From Synechococcus sp. RS9916 (lineage in GTDB: Bacteria; Cyanobacteriota; Cyanobacteriia; PCC-6307; Cyanobiaceae): 64,000 bases of DNA. The stretch lies in NCBI RefSeq assembly GCF_000153825.1, contig NZ_DS022299.1, positions 461,216 through 525,215 of the forward strand, written 5' to 3'. The translations under genes were made by a program, and so were the position numbers. Within the stretch, counting starts at the first letter, position 1. The number at the start of each line of letters is the position of its first letter. Of this stretch, positions 44,261-54,322 are shown one piece after another. A model generated the notes under the pieces. It saw only the letters and a program-made list of their open reading frames with translations, did not search any database and was not told where the DNA came from.

Positions 44261-45907
44261 ATGAGTTTCCGTTCTGATCGCCGTTCTTCAGGCGATGGCC
44301 GCCCCTATGGCGGTGGCAATTCCTCCGGCGAAGGCCGGTCCTACGGAGGCGGTCGTCCTGGTGGTGGCCGATCAGGGGGTGGTCGTTCAGCTGATGGGCG
44401 TTTTGGCGGTGGACGCCCCGGAAGCCCCCGCTCTGGCGGTGGTGGGCGTCCTTTCCGTGGGGGACGACCGGATCAGGACCGTCGCTTTGACCGCGATGGT
44501 GCTCCCGGCGGGAAGAGTCGTTTTTCCCGTGACGATCGCGCTGAGCGTGGTTCAGAGCAGGGCGGCCGGGGTCGATTTGATCGCTTCGATCGCAAGTCTT
44601 CAGCGGGTCGGGGTGGCCGTTTCGAGGGGAAAGGCCGTTTCGAAGCCAAGGGGCGTTATGAGTCCAAAGGCCGTTTTGATGGTCAAGACCGTTTTGAACG
44701 CCGGGATCGCTCCGAGGAGCGTGGAGAGCGCTTCGGTGGTGATCGCTTCGAACGGTCGGGATCCCGGTTCGGTGGGCGCTCCGATCGCGGCGGTTCATCC
44801 CGTCCCGAACGTTCCCGTCCAGGCCGTCATGACTTTCGGGGCGGCTCGCGCCGTGGTGGCTGGAACCGGGACGAGGCCCGTCAGGCTTTTGCACCGGATC
44901 ATCGCCAGGGAGAGGAGTTAGCCCATACCCCTGATGCCCAGGCCGATGACATGCTCTGGGGCCGCCATGCCACCCAAGCGGCCCTCGAGGCCGGGCGCCC
45001 GATTCACCGCATCTGGTGCACGTCTGAACTGCGCAGCTCGCCCAAATTCCTCCAGTTGCTGAGAGAAGCCAAGTCGTCAGGGGTGTTGGTTGAAGAGGTG
45101 ACCTGGGCCCGTCTGGGTCAGCTCACCGGCGGGGCTGTCCATCAGGGCATTGCTCTGCAGACCGCTTCGGCCGACACCCTCGATCTGCCGACCTTGGTCG
45201 AAGGTTGCGCCGCTCTGGGTGAACCGCCTCTGCTGCTGGCGCTGGATGGCCTCACCGACCCCCACAACCTCGGCGCCATTGTGCGTTCCGCTGAGGCTCT
45301 TGGGGCCCATGGTGTGGTGCTTCCCCAGCGACGCAGCGCTGGCCTGACCGGCTCGGTGGCCAAGGTGGCAGCGGGTGCCCTTGAGCACCTTCCCGTGGCT
45401 CGGGTGGTCAACCTCAACCGTTCGTTGGAGACCCTCAAGGATGCGGGTTACCGGGTGGTGGGCCTCGCCGGTGAGGGTGATGTGACCCTGGCGGAGGCTG
45501 ATCTGGAGGGGCCGTTGGCGATCGTCACTGGATCCGAGGGGCAAGGCCTGTCGCTGCTGACGCGCCGTCACTGCGATCAGTTGATTCGCATACCTCTGCG
45601 TGGGGTGACCCCCAGCCTCAACGCATCGGTGGCCACGGCGATGTGTCTGTATGAGGTCGCGCGTCGGGGCTGGATGAAGGATCTCAAGGGCCAGGCACCC
45701 TCGCCTCCGATTGTTCGCCCTCGCTGCCCCTCCCAGGTTTCGGAACCTTCTGTTGTTCCCACCGAGTCTGCAGACGCTGCTCCCCAGGTCGATGACGCTT
45801 CCATGGACCAACCCGTTGCTGAAGAAGTGGCGCTGGTTTTGGATCGGCAAGAGTCCAAAGAGCCCGCCATGGCTCCCCCCCACTTCCAAGACAGCGTGGA
45901 TCTCTGA
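44261..45907 (+). CDS. SpoU/TrmH-family 2'-O-methyltransferase with RG-rich N-terminus
   Basis: A 548-residue rRNA/tRNA ribose methyltransferase of the RlmB/TrmH family. The SAM knot domain (about 315-460) includes LLLALDGLTDPHNLGAIVRS, then GAHGVVLPQRRSAGLTGSVA and PLAIVTGSEGQGLSLLTRRH. A substrate-binding domain precedes it (DDMLWGRHATQAALEAGRPI). The first 215 or so residues are a Gly/Arg/Ser/Asp low-complexity region, probably for RNA binding. An acidic, proline-rich tail of about 85 residues follows the catalytic domain. It is likely an operon with mrnC. Confidence 0.93.
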   Translation: MSFRSDRRSSGDGRPYGGGNSSGEGRSYGGGRPGGGRSGGGRSADGRFGGGRPGSPRSGGGGRPFRGGRPDQDRRFDRDGAPGGKSRFSRDDRAERGSEQGGRGRFDRFDRKSSAGRGGRFEGKGRFEAKGRYESKGRFDGQDRFERRDRSEERGERFGGDRFERSGSRFGGRSDRGGSSRPERSRPGRHDFRGGSRRGGWNRDEARQAFAPDHRQGEELAHTPDAQADDMLWGRHATQAALEAGRPIHRIWCTSELRSSPKFLQLLREAKSSGVLVEEVTWARLGQLTGGAVHQGIALQTASADTLDLPTLVEGCAALGEPPLLLALDGLTDPHNLGAIVRSAEALGAHGVVLPQRRSAGLTGSVAKVAAGALEHLPVARVVNLNRSLETLKDAGYRVVGLAGEGDVTLAEADLEGPLAIVTGSEGQGLSLLTRRHCDQLIRIPLRGVTPSLNASVATAMCLYEVARRGWMKDLKGQAPSPPIVRPRCPSQVSEPSVVPTESADAAPQVDDASMDQPVAEEVALVLDRQESKEPAMAPPHFQDSVDL

Positions 45908-45982
45908 TCCAGGCGCTCCCGATGGGCGAACGCCGCGGGCCGCAAAGCAGGGCACAATGTGCGAGCTCTGCATCATCTGCTG

Positions 45983-46231
45983 ATGGGCCCCCTGATCAGG
46001 CCGCTGCGTAGTTTCGCCAACGGTCTCGGATTGGCGTGGTGGGGCCGGGTTCAGACCCAGGGTCCTGATGTGACCTATTGGTTTGGTCCGTTTGTCACAC
46101 GCAAAAGTCTGGAGAGCCAGCTGCCCTCCTTCCTGGAGGATCTGGCCTCTGAGTCACCTGCCCACATCTCCCACAGCTGTGTGCGCTGCCGCCGCGGTGA
46201 GCCCTTCACCATCAGTGCCGACGACGGCTGA
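45983..46231 (+). CDS. DUF1816 domain protein
   Basis: An 82-residue cyanobacterial DUF1816 protein. It starts MGPLIRPLRSFANGLGLAWW and contains WWGRVQTQGPDVTYWFGPFV with RKSLESQLPSFLEDLASESP. A late CVRCRRGEPFTI segment carries a CxxC. The in-frame GTG at 45959 is an alternative start. The family has no known function. Confidence 0.82.
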   Translation: MGPLIRPLRSFANGLGLAWWGRVQTQGPDVTYWFGPFVTRKSLESQLPSFLEDLASESPAHISHSCVRCRRGEPFTISADDG

Positions 46232-46262
46232 TAGCGTCGCTGCTGTGTAGCAGTCCCTTTCG

Positions 46263-47726
46263 ATGGCGATCGCCGAGTGGCGTCAGCAACTGGAGAGCGG
46301 CCAGGTGTCGGCCCGTGAACTCACGGACCATCACCTTGCGCGCATCGACGCCGTTGAGCCGACCCTCCATGCCTATCTGGAGGTGACCGCTGATCGTGCC
46401 CGCGCCGACGCCGATCGCATTGATGCCGCCCGCAGTGCGGGCGAGGACCTTCCCCCTTTGGCTGGAGTGCCTCTCGCCATTAAGGACAATCTCTGCACTA
46501 AGGGTGTTACCACCACATGTGCCAGTCGCATGCTCGAGGGGTTTGTCCCCCCCTATGAGTCCACTGTGACCAGCAAGCTCTGGGATGCCGGAGCTGTGTT
46601 GCTCGGCAAAACCAATCTCGATGAGTTCGCCATGGGCGGATCCACCGAAACTTCGGCCTTCGGGCCCACGGCCAATCCCTGGAACGTGGATCACGTGCCT
46701 GGCGGTAGCTCCGGTGGCAGTGCTGCGGCTCTTGCGGCAGGCGAATGCATGGCGTCTCTGGGCTCCGACACTGGTGGGTCCATTCGTCAGCCAGCGTCCT
46801 TCTGCGGTGTTGTGGGGTTGAAGCCCACCTATGGCCGCATCAGCCGTTATGGCCTTGTGGCCTTTGCCAGCTCGTTGGATCAGGTGGGTCCATTCACCTC
46901 CAACGTCGCGGATGCAGCTGCGCTGCTGCAGGTGATGGCTGGTCATGATCCACGGGATTCCACGTCGCTGAAAGCACCTGTCCCGGACTACAGCGCAGCG
47001 CTGGGCAAGCCGATCACTGGCCTGAAAGTGGGTCTGGTGCGGGAGTGTTTCGAGCAGGAGGGGCTTGATGCTGAAGTCAAGGCTTCTGTGATGGCTGCAG
47101 CCCAGCAGTTGCAGGCGCTCGGCGCCGAACTCGTGGATGTCAGCTGCCCCCGCTTCACGGACGGCATCGCGACGTACTACGTGATTGCCCCTTCCGAGGC
47201 ATCCGCCAATTTGGCGCGTTACGACGGCGTCAAATACGGATTCCGTGCTGACGATGCCGAGAGTCTTGCCGCCATGACGGCCAGCAGCCGCGCGCAGGGA
47301 TTTGGTAGCGAAGTGCAGCGGCGCATCCTGATCGGTACCTATGCCCTGTCGGCCGGCTATGTCGACGCCTACTACAAAAAAGCGCAGCAGGTGCGCACCC
47401 TGATTCGTCGTGACTTCGACGCGGCGTATCAGACGGTCGATGTGCTGTTGACACCAACGGCGCCGACCACGTCCTTCCGCAACGGTGCCCACGCTGATGA
47501 TCCTCTGGCCATGTATCTGGCCGACCTGTTGACCATTCCGGCCAACCTGGCTGGGTTGCCTGCGATCAGCGTTCCCTGCGGTTTCAACAGCGCTGGTTTG
47601 CCGATTGGTGTGCAGCTCATCGGCAACGTGCTGGATGAGGCCCGATTGCTGCAGGTCGCGCATCAGTACGAGCAGTCTGCTCAGGTGATGGCATCGCGCC
47701 CTGAAGGGGCTCTGGTCCCAGCCTGA
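46263..47726 (+). CDS. gatA: Aspartyl/glutamyl-tRNA(Asn/Gln) amidotransferase subunit A
   Basis: A 487-residue amidase subunit that releases ammonia from glutamine for tRNA-dependent Gln formation. The amidase signature, [20 protein letters not shown] followed by [20 protein letters not shown], supplies the Ser-cisSer-Lys triad serines; [19 protein letters not shown] carries the Lys. A terminator follows 32 bases after the stop. Confidence 0.97.
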   Translation: MAIAEWRQQLESGQVSARELTDHHLARIDAVEPTLHAYLEVTADRARADADRIDAARSAGEDLPPLAGVPLAIKDNLCTKGVTTTCASRMLEGFVPPYESTVTSKLWDAGAVLLGKTNLDEFAMGGSTETSAFGPTANPWNVDHVPGGSSGGSAAALAAGECMASLGSDTGGSIRQPASFCGVVGLKPTYGRISRYGLVAFASSLDQVGPFTSNVADAAALLQVMAGHDPRDSTSLKAPVPDYSAALGKPITGLKVGLVRECFEQEGLDAEVKASVMAAAQQLQALGAELVDVSCPRFTDGIATYYVIAPSEASANLARYDGVKYGFRADDAESLAAMTASSRAQGFGSEVQRRILIGTYALSAGYVDAYYKKAQQVRTLIRRDFDAAYQTVDVLLTPTAPTTSFRNGAHADDPLAMYLADLLTIPANLAGLPAISVPCGFNSAGLPIGVQLIGNVLDEARLLQVAHQYEQSAQVMASRPEGALVPA

Positions 47727-47757
47727 TCAGCTGAATCTGATCCCTGCTTTCCCGATG

Positions 47758-47783
47758 CCCCCCCATATCTGGGGGGTCTTTTT
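47758..47783 (+). terminator. Rho-independent terminator of gatA
   Basis: Six C (from 47759), loop ATATCT, six G (47771-47776), then TCTTTTT. Separates gatA from dnaE. Confidence 0.85.
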
Positions 47784-47825
47784 ATGCGGGACCCTCCATC
47801 TTGCGTAGCCCCTTAGGCTGGGGGT

Positions 47826-50800
47826 ATGGCTTTTGTCCCTCTCCATAACCACAGCGATTACAGCCTCCTGGACGGGGCATCGCAGTTGCCGCAGATGGTG
47901 GAGCGGGCCAAAGAGCTGGGCATGCCAGCCCTCGCTCTCACCGATCACGGTGTGATGTATGGCGCGGTGGAGCTGCTCAAGCTCTGTCAAGGCACCGGCA
48001 TCAAGCCGATCATCGGCAATGAGATGTACGTGGTGAACGGGTCCATCGATGACCCGCAGCAGAAAAAAGAGCGTCGTTATCACCTGGTGGTGCTGGCCAA
48101 AAACGCCACCGGATATCGCAATCTGGTCAAGCTCACCAGCATCAGCCATCTACGCGGCATGCGAGGACGTGGGATTTTCTCCCGGGCTTGCATCGATAAA
48201 CATCTGCTGCAGCAATACAGCGAAGGGCTGATTGTGGCCACCGCCTGCCTTGGTGGTGAAATCCCCCAGGCGATCATGCGCGGTCGCCCCGAGGTGGCAC
48301 GGGATGTGGCGCGTTGGTATCAGGAGGTGTTTGGTGACGACTTCTATCTGGAGATTCAGGACCACGGCTCTGTGGAAGACCGGATCGTCAATGTGGAGAT
48401 CGTCAAGATCGCCAAGGAGCTCGGCATTGGCCTGATCGCCACCAACGACGCGCACTACCTCACGCGCAACGACGTGGAGGCGCACGATGCCTTGCTGTGT
48501 GTGCTGACGGGCAAGCTCATCTCCGACGAAAAACGCCTGCGGTACACCGGCACGGAGTTCATCCGTAGCGAGGAAGAGATGGGTCGGCTGTTCGTCGACC
48601 ATCTGGATCCAGCAGTGGTGCAGGAAGCGATTGCGACCACTGCTGAGGTTGCGGAAAAAGTCGAGGATTACGACATCCTCGGGCGTTATCAGATGCCCCG
48701 CTTCCCCATTCCCGATGGCCACACTCCCGTGAGCTATCTCAAGGAAGTGACCGAGCAGGGCTTACGTGACCGGCTATCCCTGGCTGAGGGTGCGTCCATC
48801 GATGCGGTCTACGCCGAGCGTCTGGTGTACGAGCTGGGCGTGATGGAGCAGATGGGTTTTCCCACCTACTTCTTGGTGGTCTGGGATTACATCCGTTTTG
48901 CTCGCGAGCAAGGCATTCCCGTCGGCCCTGGCCGCGGCTCTGCTGCGGGGTCATTGGTGGCTTATGCCCTGGGAATCACCAACATCGACCCTGTCAGTAA
49001 TGGCTTGTTGTTCGAACGCTTCCTCAATCCAGAGCGCAAGTCGATGCCTGATATCGACACCGACTTCTGCATTGAGCGCCGTAGTGAAGTGATCGACTAC
49101 GTCACCCGGCGCTACGGCGACGACAAGGTGGCGCAGATCATCACGTTCAACCGCATGACGTCAAAGGCGGTGCTGAAGGATGTGGCGCGGGTGCTCGATA
49201 TTCCTTATGGCGATGCAGATCGTCTCGCCAAGCTGATTCCCGTGGCCCGCGGAAAGCCAGCCAAGTTGGCGGCCATGATTGGTGAAGAGTCGCCCAATCC
49301 CGACTTCCGTGAGAAGTATCAAAACGACCCCGTGGTCAAGCGTTGGGTCGACATGGCGATGCGAATCGAGGGCACCAACAAAACTTTTGGTGTGCACGCT
49401 GCTGGTGTGGTGATTGCCGCGGATCCGCTCGATGAGCTGGTGCCGTTGCAACGCAACAACGATGGTCAGGTGATCACCCAGTACTACATGGAAGACGTGG
49501 AGTCGATGGGACTCCTGAAGATGGATTTTCTGGGGTTGAAAAACCTCACCATGATCGACAAAACCCTCGAGCTGGTGGAAGCCAACTTCGGGGAAAGCAT
49601 TGATCCCGACAAGTTGCCGCCGCAGGATCCCGACACATTCGCCCTGCTGGCGCGCGGTGATCTGGAAGGCATCTTCCAGCTCGAGTCGAGCGGAATGCGT
49701 CAGATCGTGCGGGATTTGCGCCCTTCTTCGCTGGAAGATATCTCCTCAATCCTTGCGCTCTACCGACCTGGACCGCTTGATGCTGGTCTGATTCCCAAGT
49801 TCATTAACCGCAAGCACGGCCGCGAAGCGATCGACTTTGCGCACCAGGCCCTTGAGCCGATCCTGCAGGAGACCTACGGGATCATGGTGTATCAGGAGCA
49901 GATCATGAAGATCGCTCAGGATTTGGCCGGTTACTCGCTGGGTGAAGCGGATCTGTTGCGCCGCGCAATGGGTAAAAAGAAGGTCTCAGAGATGCAGAAA
50001 CATCGCGGCATCTTTGTGAAGGGAGCGAGTGAACGGGGGGTCGACGAAAAGATCGCCGATGAGCTCTTCGATCAGATGGTGCTGTTCGCGGAATACTGCT
50101 TTAACAAGAGCCATTCCACCGCCTACGGCGCGGTGACCTATCAGACCGCCTATCTCAAGGCTCACTATCCGGTGGCCTACATGGCTGCACTGCTCACGGT
50201 GAATGCCGGAGCGAGCGACAAGGTGCAGCGCTACATCTCCAATTGCAATGCCATGGGCATTGAGGTGATGCCACCCGATGTGAATGCCTCCGGCATCGAC
50301 TTCACTCCGACAGGCGATCGCATCCTGTTTGGACTTTCGGCAGTCCGCAATCTCGGGGATGGAGCGATTCGCCACTTGATCGCGAGTCGTCAGGAGGATG
50401 GGCCGTTCGAGTCGTTGGCGGATGTCTGTGATCGTTTGCCTTCTTCTGTGCTCAATCGCCGCAGCCTTGAGTCGTTGATTCACTGCGGCGCTCTCGATGC
50501 GCTGGAGCCCAAGGCCAATCGTGCCCAGTTGATGGCGGATCTGGATCTTCTGCTCGACTGGGCCTCCTCCCGTGCCAAGGATCGTGAAAGTGGCCAGGGC
50601 AATCTGTTTGATCTGATGGCGGCGGCCACCGCTGCGGAAGGAGAGGGTGCCAACGACCTCAGCATGGCGCCCAAAGCCCCTCCTGTTCCGGATTATCACC
50701 CCACCGAAAAGCTGCGCCTGGAAAAGGATCTAGTGGGCTTCTACCTGTCGGATCACCCCCTCAAACAGCTCACCCCACCGGCCAAATTGCTCGCGCCGAT

Positions 50801-51359
50801 TGGCTTAGGCAGCCTGGAAGAGCAGGCCGACAAGGCCAAAGTCAGTGCGATTGCGATGGTGAGTGAATACCGGCAGGTCACCACGCGTAAAGGCGATCGG
50901 ATGGCAGTGCTCACCCTCGAAGACCTCACCGGCAGCTGTGAAGCTGTTGTGTTCCCCAAGAGTTATGCCCGTCTGTCAGACCACCTGATGGCAGAAGCTC
51001 GTCTGCTGGTTTGGGCGGCGGTTGACCGACGGGATGAACGGGTGCAGTTGATCGTTGACGATTGCCGGGCGATTGACGACCTGCAGCTGTTGCTGGTGGA
51101 GCTGGCTCCGGACCAGGCCAGCGATGTGGCTGTGCAGCACAAGCTGCGTGAATGTCTCCATGCCCACAAGCCTGAGCAGGATGAGTTGGGCGTCCGTGTG
51201 CCTGTGGTGGCTGCCGTTCGTCATGGCAGTGAGGTGCGTTATGTGCGCCTTGGCCCCCAGTTCTGCGTACGCAACGCCGTCGCTGCTGCCAGCTATCTGC
51301 AGGAGCAGGCGTTTACGGCCACCACCAAGGCTGTCTTCAGTGGAGCGGTGCCGGTCTGA
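47826..51359 (+). CDS. dnaE: DNA polymerase III alpha subunit
   Basis: The 1177-residue replicative polymerase. The N-terminal PHP domain begins [20 protein letters not shown]. The polymerase core includes [20 protein letters not shown] and the catalytic [39 protein letters not shown] and the finger [20 protein letters not shown] follow. A C-terminal OB-fold ([20 protein letters not shown]) ends the protein. Length is normal and no intein is seen. Confidence 0.97.
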   Translation: MAFVPLHNHSDYSLLDGASQLPQMVERAKELGMPALALTDHGVMYGAVELLKLCQGTGIKPIIGNEMYVVNGSIDDPQQKKERRYHLVVLAKNATGYRNLVKLTSISHLRGMRGRGIFSRACIDKHLLQQYSEGLIVATACLGGEIPQAIMRGRPEVARDVARWYQEVFGDDFYLEIQDHGSVEDRIVNVEIVKIAKELGIGLIATNDAHYLTRNDVEAHDALLCVLTGKLISDEKRLRYTGTEFIRSEEEMGRLFVDHLDPAVVQEAIATTAEVAEKVEDYDILGRYQMPRFPIPDGHTPVSYLKEVTEQGLRDRLSLAEGASIDAVYAERLVYELGVMEQMGFPTYFLVVWDYIRFAREQGIPVGPGRGSAAGSLVAYALGITNIDPVSNGLLFERFLNPERKSMPDIDTDFCIERRSEVIDYVTRRYGDDKVAQIITFNRMTSKAVLKDVARVLDIPYGDADRLAKLIPVARGKPAKLAAMIGEESPNPDFREKYQNDPVVKRWVDMAMRIEGTNKTFGVHAAGVVIAADPLDELVPLQRNNDGQVITQYYMEDVESMGLLKMDFLGLKNLTMIDKTLELVEANFGESIDPDKLPPQDPDTFALLARGDLEGIFQLESSGMRQIVRDLRPSSLEDISSILALYRPGPLDAGLIPKFINRKHGREAIDFAHQALEPILQETYGIMVYQEQIMKIAQDLAGYSLGEADLLRRAMGKKKVSEMQKHRGIFVKGASERGVDEKIADELFDQMVLFAEYCFNKSHSTAYGAVTYQTAYLKAHYPVAYMAALLTVNAGASDKVQRYISNCNAMGIEVMPPDVNASGIDFTPTGDRILFGLSAVRNLGDGAIRHLIASRQEDGPFESLADVCDRLPSSVLNRRSLESLIHCGALDALEPKANRAQLMADLDLLLDWASSRAKDRESGQGNLFDLMAAATAAEGEGANDLSMAPKAPPVPDYHPTEKLRLEKDLVGFYLSDHPLKQLTPPAKLLAPIGLGSLEEQADKAKVSAIAMVSEYRQVTTRKGDRMAVLTLEDLTGSCEAVVFPKSYARLSDHLMAEARLLVWAAVDRRDERVQLIVDDCRAIDDLQLLLVELAPDQASDVAVQHKLRECLHAHKPEQDELGVRVPVVAAVRHGSEVRYVRLGPQFCVRNAVAAASYLQEQAFTATTKAVFSGAVPV

Positions 51360-51374
51360 TCGCTTGTTGACAAC

Positions 51375-51406
51375 AAAAAAGTCACCGGAGCGCCAGCTCC
51401 GGTGAC
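51375..51406 (-). terminator. Rho-independent terminator between dnaE and PAM68-like gene
   Basis: On the minus strand, GTCACCGGAGC (51406-51396), a 4-base loop, GCTCCGGTGAC (51391-51381), then six T (complement of A 51375-51380). The 11-bp stem ends the transcript of the PAM68-like gene at 51431. It may also slow transcription from dnaE, but the U-tract is only on the minus strand. Confidence 0.85.
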
Positions 51407-51430
51407 TCGAGTCTTGACCTGATCGTCACC

Positions 51431-51838
51431 TCAGTTCGATGCTTTTTGGGCTTTCATCGAGCTGCGCATTCGCGCAATGTTGGGCTTGATGTGCTCGAGG
51501 CCAAGCAACGTGCCGGGCTGAGGTTCCCAGCTGGCAGACAACACGCCGTAGCTCAATCCCACCAATCCCAGCAGGAAGCAGGCCCCAGAACTCACCAGCG
51601 TGATGCCAGGAGGAATGTCGAGAATTTGTTTGCTGACCAGTAAATAGCTGATCACAAAAACAGCCATACCCATCACCGAAGGCACACCAGTGGCAATCGC
51701 AACGCGTCGCGCCATGCGATTGGCCACAGCCTTGGGGATGGGCTGGGAGTTCACTGCCTTGGACTGACCAAGGCTTTTGCTGCTGTCATCGGCCGACCGT
51801 CGGGGTTCAAACGGCAACAGTTTGCGAGGGTCGGCCAT
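51431..51838 (-). CDS. PAM68-like photosystem II assembly protein
   Basis: A 135-residue two-helix membrane protein of the PAM68 family (DUF3464), which helps early photosystem II assembly in thylakoids. It starts MADPRKLLPFEPRRSADDSS. The basic IPKAVANRMARRVAIATGVP precedes the first helix (SVMGMAVFVISYLLVSKQI), then GITLVSSGACFLLGLVGLSY and the conserved LSASWEPQPGTLLG. ATG 51838 is chosen; the in-frame extension to 51892 overlaps rpsO. It is in the same direction as rpsO and probably co-transcribed. Confidence 0.87.
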   Translation of the reverse strand: MADPRKLLPFEPRRSADDSSKSLGQSKAVNSQPIPKAVANRMARRVAIATGVPSVMGMAVFVISYLLVSKQILDIPPGITLVSSGACFLLGLVGLSYGVLSASWEPQPGTLLGLEHIKPNIARMRSSMKAQKASN

Positions 51839-51866
51839 GGCAAAGAAACGAAGGCGATGCGGCGGA

Positions 51867-52136
51867 TCAGCCGCGGATGCCCAGCTTGCCAATCAGATCG
51901 CTGTAGCGTTGCTCGCTCTTGCCACGCACGTAGGAGAGCAGGCGCTTGCGGCGACCAATCATCTTCAGCAGACCCTGACGGGATGAAAAGTCGTGAATGT
52001 TCTTCTGCAGGTGGTTGCTGAGCTGCGAAATGCGCTCGGTCAGCATGGCCACTTGCACCTCAGCCGATCCGGTGTCGGTGGCGTGGGTTTGGTGGGTGTT
52101 GATCAGCTGCTGCTTTTGAGTGGTATCGAGCGACAT
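51867..52136 (-). CDS. rpsO: 30S ribosomal protein S15
   Basis: An 89-residue ribosomal protein that binds the central domain of 16S rRNA. It starts [20 protein letters not shown], with [20 protein letters not shown] and the conserved [23 protein letters not shown] 52136 gives the usual S15 length. It is followed by the PAM68-like gene. Confidence 0.97.
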   Translation of the reverse strand: MSLDTTQKQQLINTHQTHATDTGSAEVQVAMLTERISQLSNHLQKNIHDFSSRQGLLKMIGRRKRLLSYVRGKSEQRYSDLIGKLGIRG

Positions 52137-52190
52137 GCGCGGCGTCTGGCCCTGACAGTGCAAACAACCAATTTACCTCCTCATGGGCCC

Positions 52191-52841
52191 CTAAGCCGTA
52201 GCCCGGCTCAGCCAGCGCAGGCTTTCCCGCAGCCAGGCGTCATGATCGCCGGCAGCAGGGGGCTCAGCAGCAGTCGCCACAGCGCGCATGGCTCTTCGGA
52301 TTTCCAGGTCTTCGTAACCAAGGGCTTCGAGTGTTTGCTGCAGTTCCTGGAGAGGGTCGCCTTGCAGCGGCAGGGCTTTGAGATCGCTGCGGTCGACCAG
52401 TGACAGACCATCGTCCGCAGGGGCGCGCCAGCTGCCCAGGCGATCGCGCAATTCCACCGCCAGCCGTTCGGCTGTGCGTTTGCCCACGCCCTGAGCCTGG
52501 GTGAGCTGACGCAGATCGCCCTCCACGATGGCGTCCACAAGGGCCGTGGCCCCACAGCTTTCGAGCAGGGCGAGGGCCATTTGTGGCCCAACCCCGTTCA
52601 CGCTGATCAGGGTTCGAAACAGGTCGCGTTCCCGCTTCTCAAGGAAGCCGTAGAGCATGCAGCCGTCCTCCCGTTGCACCTGATGGATCCAGGCGGTGCA
52701 CTGGCGTTCCGCTTCCAGTCGCGTGCGATGTCCGCTGGTGAACTGCACCTCGTAACCCACACCGCCGCAGGCGATCACAAGGCCCTGGCGCCCCCCTTGG
52801 ACCCAACTGTCAATCCGTTCCCCTTGCAGCCAGCCGATCAT
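52191..52841 (-). CDS. ruvA: Holliday junction helicase subunit RuvA
   Basis: A 216-residue DNA-binding subunit of the RuvAB branch-migration motor. The OB-fold N-terminus is MIGWLQGERIDSWVQGG, then GGVGYEVQFTSGH. Two helix-hairpin-helix motifs follow (ISVNGVGPQMALALLESCG and QAQGVGKRTAERLAVELRDR). A C-terminal domain for RuvB contact completes it (LEALGYEDLEIRRAMRAV). ATG 52841 is chosen over upstream in-frame starts that overlap the divergent gene. It is upstream of rpsO on the same strand, and RuvB is not here. Confidence 0.93.
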   Translation of the reverse strand: MIGWLQGERIDSWVQGGRQGLVIACGGVGYEVQFTSGHRTRLEAERQCTAWIHQVQREDGCMLYGFLEKRERDLFRTLISVNGVGPQMALALLESCGATALVDAIVEGDLRQLTQAQGVGKRTAERLAVELRDRLGSWRAPADDGLSLVDRSDLKALPLQGDPLQELQQTLEALGYEDLEIRRAMRAVATAAEPPAAGDHDAWLRESLRWLSRATA

Positions 52842-52854
52842 GGGGTTGTTCCTG

Positions 52855-53337
52855 ATGCGCTCCATGCTGCCTGACCTGTCGAGCCTGGCCCACCTGCAGC
52901 GGCTTGGCCAAACCTTGATCCGCCGGGGGATAGCCCTGATCTGTGCCCTGGTCATCGGGGTTGGACTGACCGCGTGTAGTGCGGCTGATCAGCCTCCCCG
53001 TCTGGTGTTGTTGAAAGCTCTGGGGCTGCAGATTCAGCTCACCCAGACAGCGATCGCTCGCTCTTTAGACCTTGAGGCTGACGGTGACCCTGAGGTGAGC
53101 CGGGTCCGCGTGGAAGAGCAGGAGTCGATGCGCCTGGGGGATCACAAGGGGGTGCATTTGACCGGGCGCTTTGACTGGCGACTGCCCGGAGATCGTGTTC
53201 GGGTCGACAGTCCGTTTGAACTGTTTCTCGAACGGGGGGAGCGCGGCGAAAGCTGGCGGTTGGCGCAGCCCTCCGGATCGAGTGATGGCAGCAGTCAGGA
53301 CTGGATCACCTATCCCTTGCCACTCGAGCCGAGCTGA
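52855..53337 (+). CDS. Small lipoprotein
   Basis: A 160-residue protein with a long basic n-region and then a hydrophobic stretch ending in the lipobox GLTAC (Cys41). The mature part LQIQLTQTAIARSLDLEADG and VHLTGRFDWRLPGDRVRVDS is beta-rich. ATG 52855 is used; ATG 52864 gives a shorter form. It starts 13 bp from the divergent ruvA start. Likely inner-membrane or outer-membrane anchored and periplasmic. Function unknown. Confidence 0.76.
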   Translation: MRSMLPDLSSLAHLQRLGQTLIRRGIALICALVIGVGLTACSAADQPPRLVLLKALGLQIQLTQTAIARSLDLEADGDPEVSRVRVEEQESMRLGDHKGVHLTGRFDWRLPGDRVRVDSPFELFLERGERGESWRLAQPSGSSDGSSQDWITYPLPLEPS

Positions 53338-54242
53338 GGCTGACGGGCACTGAGGCTAATCAGGGTCGCTCCCAGCACGCAGATTGCTCCGAGCACCACA
53401 GCTCCCGTAATGGGTTCAGCGAAAAACAGCACACCCCAGAGGCTTGCGAACACGACCTGCACGTAGTTGATCGATGTGGCACGGGCAGCGGGCAGAGCTG
53501 CGAGTCCTTCCGTCAGCCAGATTTGACCCAGCTGAGTGAACAGGCCCACACCGACCAGCCACAGCCATTGCTCAGGGGTCGGCCACATCGCTTGACCCCA
53601 AAGAAACGGAAGTGTCGCGGGTACAGAGACCAGTGGGAAATAGAACACGATCACCAGCGGATGTTCCCGCGCTGACAGCTGGCGCACACTCACATAGGCA
53701 AGGGCGGTGAGCAGTGCGCCACCGAGTCCAAGGGCCACGGCTGTGGCCGTCAGGTCTGGGATGGCAGGCGCCGCCGCTCCACCGAGCCACTCCGGCTGCA
53801 CCACCAGCATCACTCCGATCCAGCCCATCAGCACCGCCAAGCCAATGCGGCGGCGGATCGGTTCCCCCAGTAACAACCAGGCGCTCAGAGCCGTGAGGGT
53901 TGGGTAGGTGTATTGCAGCAAGGTGGCCGTTGCTAATGGCAGACGGGCCAGGGCTTCAAAAAAACAGAGCAGGGCGGTGGTGCCGAGCACGCCACGCACG
54001 AACAGTCGTCCCCGCTGCTGACCCCAGGGGGAGACGCGGACGCGTCGGAGCATCACCAGGGTGATCGCGATGCTGATCAGGGACCGCACCAGCACGATTT
54101 CCGCAACAGGCAATGCGCCGCCGAGATGCTTGACGCAAACGGTCATCAGGCTGAAGGCCAGTGCGCAGAGGATCAACAGGCCGCAGGCCCGCCACTGCTG
54201 CGCTGACTGACTGCCGCGGATTGCCTTCAGCAGTGCTTGCAT
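53310..54242 (-). CDS. EamA/DMT-family transporter
   Basis: A 310-residue inner-membrane protein with ten predicted helices in two EamA repeats, typical of drug/metabolite exporters. The first repeat begins LLILCALAFSLMTVCVKHLG and the second near LTATAVALGLGGALLTALAY; a conserved SINYVQVVFASLWGVLFFAE lies at the ninth helix. ATG 54242 is chosen. It is divergent from dnaG (80-bp gap). Substrate unknown. Confidence 0.86.
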   Translation of the reverse strand: MQALLKAIRGSQSAQQWRACGLLILCALAFSLMTVCVKHLGGALPVAEIVLVRSLISIAITLVMLRRVRVSPWGQQRGRLFVRGVLGTTALLCFFEALARLPLATATLLQYTYPTLTALSAWLLLGEPIRRRIGLAVLMGWIGVMLVVQPEWLGGAAAPAIPDLTATAVALGLGGALLTALAYVSVRQLSAREHPLVIVFYFPLVSVPATLPFLWGQAMWPTPEQWLWLVGVGLFTQLGQIWLTEGLAALPAARATSINYVQVVFASLWGVLFFAEPITGAVVLGAICVLGATLISLSARQPQLGSSGKG

Positions 54243-54322
54243 CCGTGCCTTGCAGATCAAGGGCCAACCTTCGCACCGCACCCTGGACTCCCGTTCGGCA
54301 CAAGCTCTCGCAGAATGGTCCG

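Noticed and set aside
46212-47663. 483-residue minus-strand open frame
   Set aside because: Antisense of gatA with poor protein-like composition.
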